A stretch of 64,000 bases of DNA from Filosporella fistucella. Its lineage: Eukaryota; Ascomycota; Leotiomycetes; Helotiales. The stretch lies in NCBI GenBank assembly GCA_030077755.1, contig JAQJZZ010000002.1:310001-374000 (forward strand). Reading direction: 5' to 3'. Below are positions 59,362 through 64,000 of the stretch, one piece after another. Made by a program: the position numbers and the translations under genes. The notes under the pieces are model-generated. The model worked only from the letters and a program-made list of their open reading frames with translations, had not been told where the DNA came from and did not search any database. Each line of letters begins with the position of its first letter. Position 1 is the stretch's first letter.

Positions 59362-61713
59362 TCAAACAATGCTTATTTTATACTGAAAGGCATCATCACT
59401 CGTGTTATACGGGAAAGATTGTCGAGCCAGAACTTCACAATTCAGATCTGGCCAAGTATCAATCCGCATTTTATGCTTTTCCAAGCCTGGGACGTCTGTG
59501 TTGATCGCTGCGTGCCAGAATTGCTTCCGCTGGTCAGGCTCCAGATTGAACACACCAATACGCCGAAAGCGGTTTCCATCATTCTCTAATCTTTCGAGAA
59601 TTAAGCCCTGGATTGTCCGCACATCGGTCTTTTCCCAGATATCCTGAGGCTCGTACCGCGTCACCTCGTAGGTTGGCATTAGATGGAAACTTCTGCGCTT
59701 TCGATACTCCTCATAAAGGTCAAGGTCTACACGAACGCAGAAATAACTTTCCTGGGAATTGAGGAGGGAATTAACTGCTAGGTTCTGATTCGGATATCCC
59801 TCCCAAAGACTGTAGTCACAATAACGACCCCCGCTTCCGGCTGTGGCTAGGGGCCAAAGATCATCCAAGGCACGCCCCTCATCGTATGGGAGTGAATCAA
59901 GGCTGCAAATAGGGCGTTCTCCATCGCGCCACACTGTCATCTGGTGCTTACTATTTGGCCATGCTCTTGCTTCCGAAAAGTCAACAAGACGTACTTCAGC
60001 CATGAAACAGCGGATCTTGAGTGGTAGCTCTTCAAAGTTGGCCGAGGGGGACCATGACGCAGCTAGCTCCTCCGTGTTTATCACCTCACACAATGTCGTC
60101 TCAAGGAGCTCATGAATCTTCAAACGGCGACTAGCTTGATCTGTATCAACAGATTCCCATTGTGGGAGCATATTAATTTCACCTAGAAAAGAGGCCCATG
60201 ACCAGGATGGTGCGATTTTGATGTTTGGATGTCGTGATTTGGTGTCGCGGATTTCCCCTTCCAGCTTCCAGGCCAACTGGCTTTCCATATCGCGAGTAAA
60301 AAGACCAGCAACATATGAGCAGCCGCACATTTGTGCCAGCCGCTGAGCAATACCCTCAAGCGCAATCAATCTGTCTGTCTGCTTAGTGATTCCAGCAGAG
60401 GTATAAGATTTGATAATCGGCTTCCATATTTCATGAAACTCCTGTCCTATGGGACGGTCTGATTGCTGCATCCGCAGTAATTTATCAATAGACAAGCGTA
60501 GGCGTTTCTTGTCAGGAACAAGTCCCGTGATACCCTGTATGCCAGGAAACCGGTCACAGGCTGTCAGTGAATTGCATTCCCAAACGAGCTGATCTTTGTC
60601 GTAATGGAGAACGCGAGGGCTTAGCAGTCGCTCCTGAAGGACCCACGAGCGACGATTGAGAGGTGCTTGTTCAAAGCGATCCCAGCACTTTTCAATGTCC
60701 GTTAGATAATATGTGAGCTTAGTCTCATCACCTCCCAACTCATTGCTGATGAATTCCATCATCTCTTGATCTAGCCCTTCCTCGCCAGCCGAACACAAGT
60801 CCATAAATGACAATTTGAATGGTTGAAGAGCCTTGACGTTTCTTTCTCGAAAAAGCCCTCCATGGCTGTCTCTAGAATCTGTGGCAGCAATGTTCAAAAA
60901 AGAATTACCGTACACGTTTCGCATCTGCAAAGCCTCCACATCCCAGTCTTCGGGGGAATCTTGGATGATGCAGAAGCAATCAATCCATATAAATTCCAGC
61001 TGAAGCTCTTTACAAACAGTGATGGCTTCCTGAAATGTCTTGGCAAGCTGTATGAAGGGGATGCCTTTCTCAAATGTGACATAGCTGTCACGCTTGAGAC
61101 ATTGTAGTACCGCTTGCCCCCAGCAATGGCTTAAAGTTGCATATTGAAGATCAATGGGAAAGGTATCCTTGTGGCGTAGCCGAATGCATTTGGAATAGAG
61201 GTCGATATGGAGGAGACGAGTCGGGTAGTAGTCTGACTTTAGTGAACGACATGCAGGGTGGGAGTTCCTGCAATTCTCTAGCCACGTTTTAACCTGGGAA
61301 AAGCTCGTTGCAGAATTGGTAGAGGACTCGTGCTGAATCATGTGCAGCTTCGGCTCCAAGACTAGCAGGAGATGAGTCAAAGCTATTATTAGGAAATTGA
61401 GCCACTCACATTGAGCTGATTTCAGGACAAAACGTAATGGGGTACGGGTGTAATTAGAATGTAAGAAACACAAAGCGACGAGAGATTCATGGAACAGCAC
61501 AAATACTCGATTGTTATTTCCAAGCCCAAGTGTCTCCGTAAAGGGTTTCAAGAGATCTCTGTTGGCCACGAAGATAGCGCAGCAATGGCATCCGTCCGTT
61601 GCTGACTCTTCCATCTCCTTCATATCACGTTCGAAGCCGCTCATGGGTAACTCCCAATTTTTATTGTCGGTCCAGAATTGGAGACAAAGGTTGCATATTG
61701 CCTCCCGATCCAT
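59362..61713 (-). CDS. HET-domain (heterokaryon incompatibility) protein, intronless
   Basis: Predicted 783 aa in one exon. The N-terminus has ICNLCLQFW and DGCHCCAIF, paired cysteines often seen before HET domains. The HET core begins near residue 190 with LQYATLSHCWGQ, then LQLEFIWIDCFCIIQDSPED (about 243-262), MRNVYGNSFLNIAATDSRDS, GGLFRERN, and NRRSWVLQERLLSPRVLHY (about 352-370). Post-HET motifs are KQTDRLIALEGIAQRLAQM, YVAGLFTRDMESQLAWKLEG and PSWSWASFLGEI. Some HET-domain proteins mediate non-self recognition with programmed cell death; most are untested. Unlike the HET gene at 22.4 kb it has no intron, and the two differ in the N- and C-terminal regions, so they are not recent duplicates. 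Confidence 0.93.
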   Translation of the reverse strand: MDREAICNLCLQFWTDNKNWELPMSGFERDMKEMEESATDGCHCCAIFVANRDLLKPFTETLGLGNNNRVFVLFHESLVALCFLHSNYTRTPLRFVLKSAQCEWLNFLIIALTHLLLVLEPKLHMIQHESSTNSATSFSQVKTWLENCRNSHPACRSLKSDYYPTRLLHIDLYSKCIRLRHKDTFPIDLQYATLSHCWGQAVLQCLKRDSYVTFEKGIPFIQLAKTFQEAITVCKELQLEFIWIDCFCIIQDSPEDWDVEALQMRNVYGNSFLNIAATDSRDSHGGLFRERNVKALQPFKLSFMDLCSAGEEGLDQEMMEFISNELGGDETKLTYYLTDIEKCWDRFEQAPLNRRSWVLQERLLSPRVLHYDKDQLVWECNSLTACDRFPGIQGITGLVPDKKRLRLSIDKLLRMQQSDRPIGQEFHEIWKPIIKSYTSAGITKQTDRLIALEGIAQRLAQMCGCSYVAGLFTRDMESQLAWKLEGEIRDTKSRHPNIKIAPSWSWASFLGEINMLPQWESVDTDQASRRLKIHELLETTLCEVINTEELAASWSPSANFEELPLKIRCFMAEVRLVDFSEARAWPNSKHQMTVWRDGERPICSLDSLPYDEGRALDDLWPLATAGSGGRYCDYSLWEGYPNQNLAVNSLLNSQESYFCVRVDLDLYEEYRKRRSFHLMPTYEVTRYEPQDIWEKTDVRTIQGLILERLENDGNRFRRIGVFNLEPDQRKQFWHAAINTDVPGLEKHKMRIDTWPDLNCEVLARQSFPYNTSDDAFQYKISIV

Positions 61714-63282
61714 GATGTGCAGGATTCAATAGTATAAGCCTTTTGTGATATGCTGTGGATGAATTTAAACCTCTATCTGTTATTCCTAAGGACGCGCACA
61801 AGAAAATCGTAGCGTGTGGCTATGGCGCTGAAATAACGTAGAATGTAGTATAGTGATAGCGTAGGGAAGATGGAATAGTGAATATACGGGCGTGATTGAT
61901 GCCTTTATCCAAGATCTACCTATATTTATACGAACTGGATCCAAGATTCGCCACTATCCATGCACATGGATGGTAATCCTTTACCAACTTCTGGAGTCTG
62001 GATTGGCTCGTCTAATGTTACTACTAACAATACACTGCATAGCCATATCGTCTAAGTCCTTGGCTCGTGGACTCATAGTGTAAAGTAACTAGTGTGTTGG
62101 TTTCCGCCCGTGGGAACGCTTTGGAAGTTGCGTTCATCGCTTTTCGGTCGAGGATCACATGTTCCACAACTACCTGGGTCCAACAAATTTAAAGAGGTGC
62201 ACCCTCATCCTGGATTCAATTCAAAAAGAACCAGTTTTCAAGTGGCTCATATAAGGATACAGTAGAAACAAAAGAGTAGCTTGTAAAACAGCATCATTTC
62301 TTAACTTAAGCAAGGGCTATTAGTATTCACCTCCACAATTGCCAAGGGCTTCAAGACGCACCCTACGCGATAAGTAGTCTTACGTTCTTTATCCTCATAC
62401 TAATTCATGTTACTCTATATTTTGCATTTATATTTTTTCTTTTTTACTCCCTATTCTGTATTTATAGTTATAAATATTAAAATTTGGTTTTATTTAAATA
62501 ATATATCCTATTTCAATTTTTGAATTATCTCTTCACTATTTTTAATAAGTATATAAACACAATTTCCAACGTATTTTAGAAGTCTGGAGTTTAAACCATT
62601 TTACGTTCTTCTAACTACTAGTGCGTAAATATAGGTCTGGAAATGGGGACGGCCTCCTTCTTAGCATCGCTTATCTGAGGAACCGTTTTTGCGTATCCGT
62701 ACTTCCAACTTCATTCGGCACGATCGAAGGGCCTCTTATACAAGGTTTAACGCTTCAAATGATGAAATGGAATTGAGATAGAGTGGTCAAATTTGAAGAG
62801 TTTCAATGGCTAGATACCAATACTTCTAGGGGTGATTGGCTCGAGTGGAGCGATGATTGTGATTTCTAATTGCTACATTTGCCATTGAGACGCTTCAAGC
62901 CTTTGCAAAATCTCCACGCAGAGGCTTCGATGTAATTCGGAAAAAACTGAGCTTTAAAAGTTGTTTGTACTTCGTTTCCATGTTGCTCGTGGTAGTGTGA
63001 ATGTCCATACATACCTAGTCATGCCCCACCATTTTGTGATTGCATATTCAGCCAGCCACATAGTCACACCACAGGATCCTGACATCAGCTGAAATGCTTC
63101 CCCTCTAAACAAAATCAAGATCAGCTCAATCACAGAACTTTTCCTTCCTTCCATAGTTTGATTTGCGTGTGAATCGCTTTTATTCATCATATTCTGTTGC
63201 TTTAAAGTCAATTACTCTGCCTTCACATCCTTCCAGCATATTTCAATCTCTCACACATACTCCTCCCTCGAACTCTATCAAA
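61714..63282. other. Intergenic spacer with AT-rich patch
   Basis: About 1.6 kb between two outward-facing genes. The interval 62400-62590 is extremely AT-rich, with runs such as TATTTTTTCTTTTTTA and TTAAAATTTGG. No coding signal is seen. Confidence 0.5.
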
Positions 63283-63816
63283 ATGAGCTCTATATCTTCT
63301 CCTTCTTCCGCAATGCGGAGCGTTCAGAAGAGTCTTACACTATATGAAGACATGGCCCTACACCATAAGACATCGCCTACTATGCTCATCAAAGCAATTT
63401 TCCCAGGCCTCCAACATTTCGGCGTTACAGAGTGGGCAGAAGAAGGATTCACTCTCAACGGCTGCTTCCATGGCCTCACTGAGCTCATCTGGCACTGTAG
63501 CAATCTCGACTCAGATCGAGTTCTTGCTGTGGCTGCCTACGAGAAGCTGCTCAAAATCACATACAACTGGTGGAACGCGCAGGCGGATAAGGCTGCCAAG
63601 GATAAATTCATTCTGCCGCTGCGGGACATCACAGATTCCAAGGCGAATTGGAGACTCATCACCGAGGATATCTCTGCTAGATCTGATATCATGAATGAGG
63701 CTATCAAGTTGACGGATGGGACGGACCTTAGCCAGAGCCAGCTGCCAACGGAGAGCGCGAAAAAGTTGTGGAATGCGAGAGTTGTGGCGAAGAACAATGA
63801 TATGTCGGTGAAGTGA
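63283..63816 (+). CDS. Small conserved-looking protein, function unknown
   Basis: Single exon for 177 aa. The open frame extends upstream to 63163, but the first ATG with good context (CAAAATGAGC) is at 63283. The protein has a Ser-rich N-terminus, then mostly helical text: SVQKSLTLYEDMALHHKTSP, HGLTELIWHCSNLDSDRVLA, VAAYEKLLKITYNWWNAQAD and LITEDISARSDIMNEAIKL. Charged and aromatic spacing looks natural for a soluble helical protein. No signal peptide, membrane segment or known motif is visible. I do not recognise a family. Its end is 184 bases from the window edge, so a further exon cannot be fully ruled out. Confidence 0.65.
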   Translation: MSSISSPSSAMRSVQKSLTLYEDMALHHKTSPTMLIKAIFPGLQHFGVTEWAEEGFTLNGCFHGLTELIWHCSNLDSDRVLAVAAYEKLLKITYNWWNAQADKAAKDKFILPLRDITDSKANWRLITEDISARSDIMNEAIKLTDGTDLSQSQLPTESAKKLWNARVVAKNNDMSVK

Positions 63817-64000
63817 TAAATTTACCGTACCTATACTTCCTGTGGAATATGGGTACTGTCGGAAACGATGACTGGGCATGAACCATGAAGTCATGCGGCG
63901 AATTCGGCATCATTGCGGTTCAAGAAATGGTACAGGAATGTCTACCGGATATTTGTGAAGAGAGAGAGCGGAATCGAGAATAACTACAAAAATATATTAA

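Noticed and set aside
58932..59504. 190-codon plus-strand open frame
   Set aside because: Its end overlaps the C-terminal part of the HET gene on the other strand. It has irregular composition and no motif.
1..64000. Transposons, terminal inverted repeats, CRISPR arrays, rRNA genes
   Set aside because: I looked for transposase or reverse-transcriptase motifs, long repeats and rRNA-like blocks and saw none. A self-alignment would be needed to exclude diverged repeats.

Overview
The window is nuclear DNA of a filamentous ascomycete (Pezizomycotina). This rests on short 45-70 bp introns with GTAAGT/GTATGT donors, Zn(II)2Cys6, HET, Clr5, SRA-YDG and fungal-rhodopsin protein families, and a typical fungal ribosomal protein eL20. 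A helotialean (Leotiomycetes) affinity would fit but is only a weak inference. Nineteen protein-coding genes are supported, most with exon structures worked out by hand from splice sites and reading phase. There are also several decayed genes and large non-coding spacers.

Left part (1-9.9 kb): the 5' half of a TRI12-type MFS exporter (minus, cut by the window edge), a DHA1 MFS drug transporter (plus), a ToxD-like medium-chain oxidoreductase (minus), and a 520-aa transcription factor (plus) that pairs a degenerate C2HC finger with a Zn2Cys6 domain. Oxidoreductase and regulator are head to head. Two exporters, an enzyme and a regulator resemble a small detoxification or metabolite locus.

Central accessory island (10-31 kb): four paralogues of a protein-kinase-like family. 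One is a decayed pseudogene (about 10.14-12.25 kb), two have complete frames (12.75-14.76 and 25.69-27.50 kb), and one is nearly intact with an uncertain 5' end (28.41-30.51 kb). They share an N-terminal W-x-R box, a kinase core with HFD in place of HRD, the same intron positions, and in three copies a C-terminal Cys/His box. The fourth replaced that box with a Gly/Asn-rich, basic tail. Interspersed are a Clr5-domain/TPR-like protein, an HSL-type esterase, a HET-domain protein and several gene relics. This mixture of HET, kinase-like and repeat proteins with active pseudogenisation resembles a rapidly evolving recognition or incompatibility region; that functional reading is inference. The kinase-like family is the best candidate for an undescribed system here.

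Right part (31-64 kb): a tRNA-like relic, a DUF4185-like protein, a single-pass Ser/Thr-rich membrane protein, a small secreted protein, an F-box-like/ankyrin protein, a fungal-rhodopsin-like 7TM protein and an SRA-YDG protein. Then comes a short core segment with RPL20 (first exon only 4 nt) head to head with CSN12, followed by a BTB protein, a second, intronless HET protein, and a small unknown gene at the right end. Spacers of 1-3 kb lie between many of these genes. No transposon, CRISPR array or rRNA gene was recognised.
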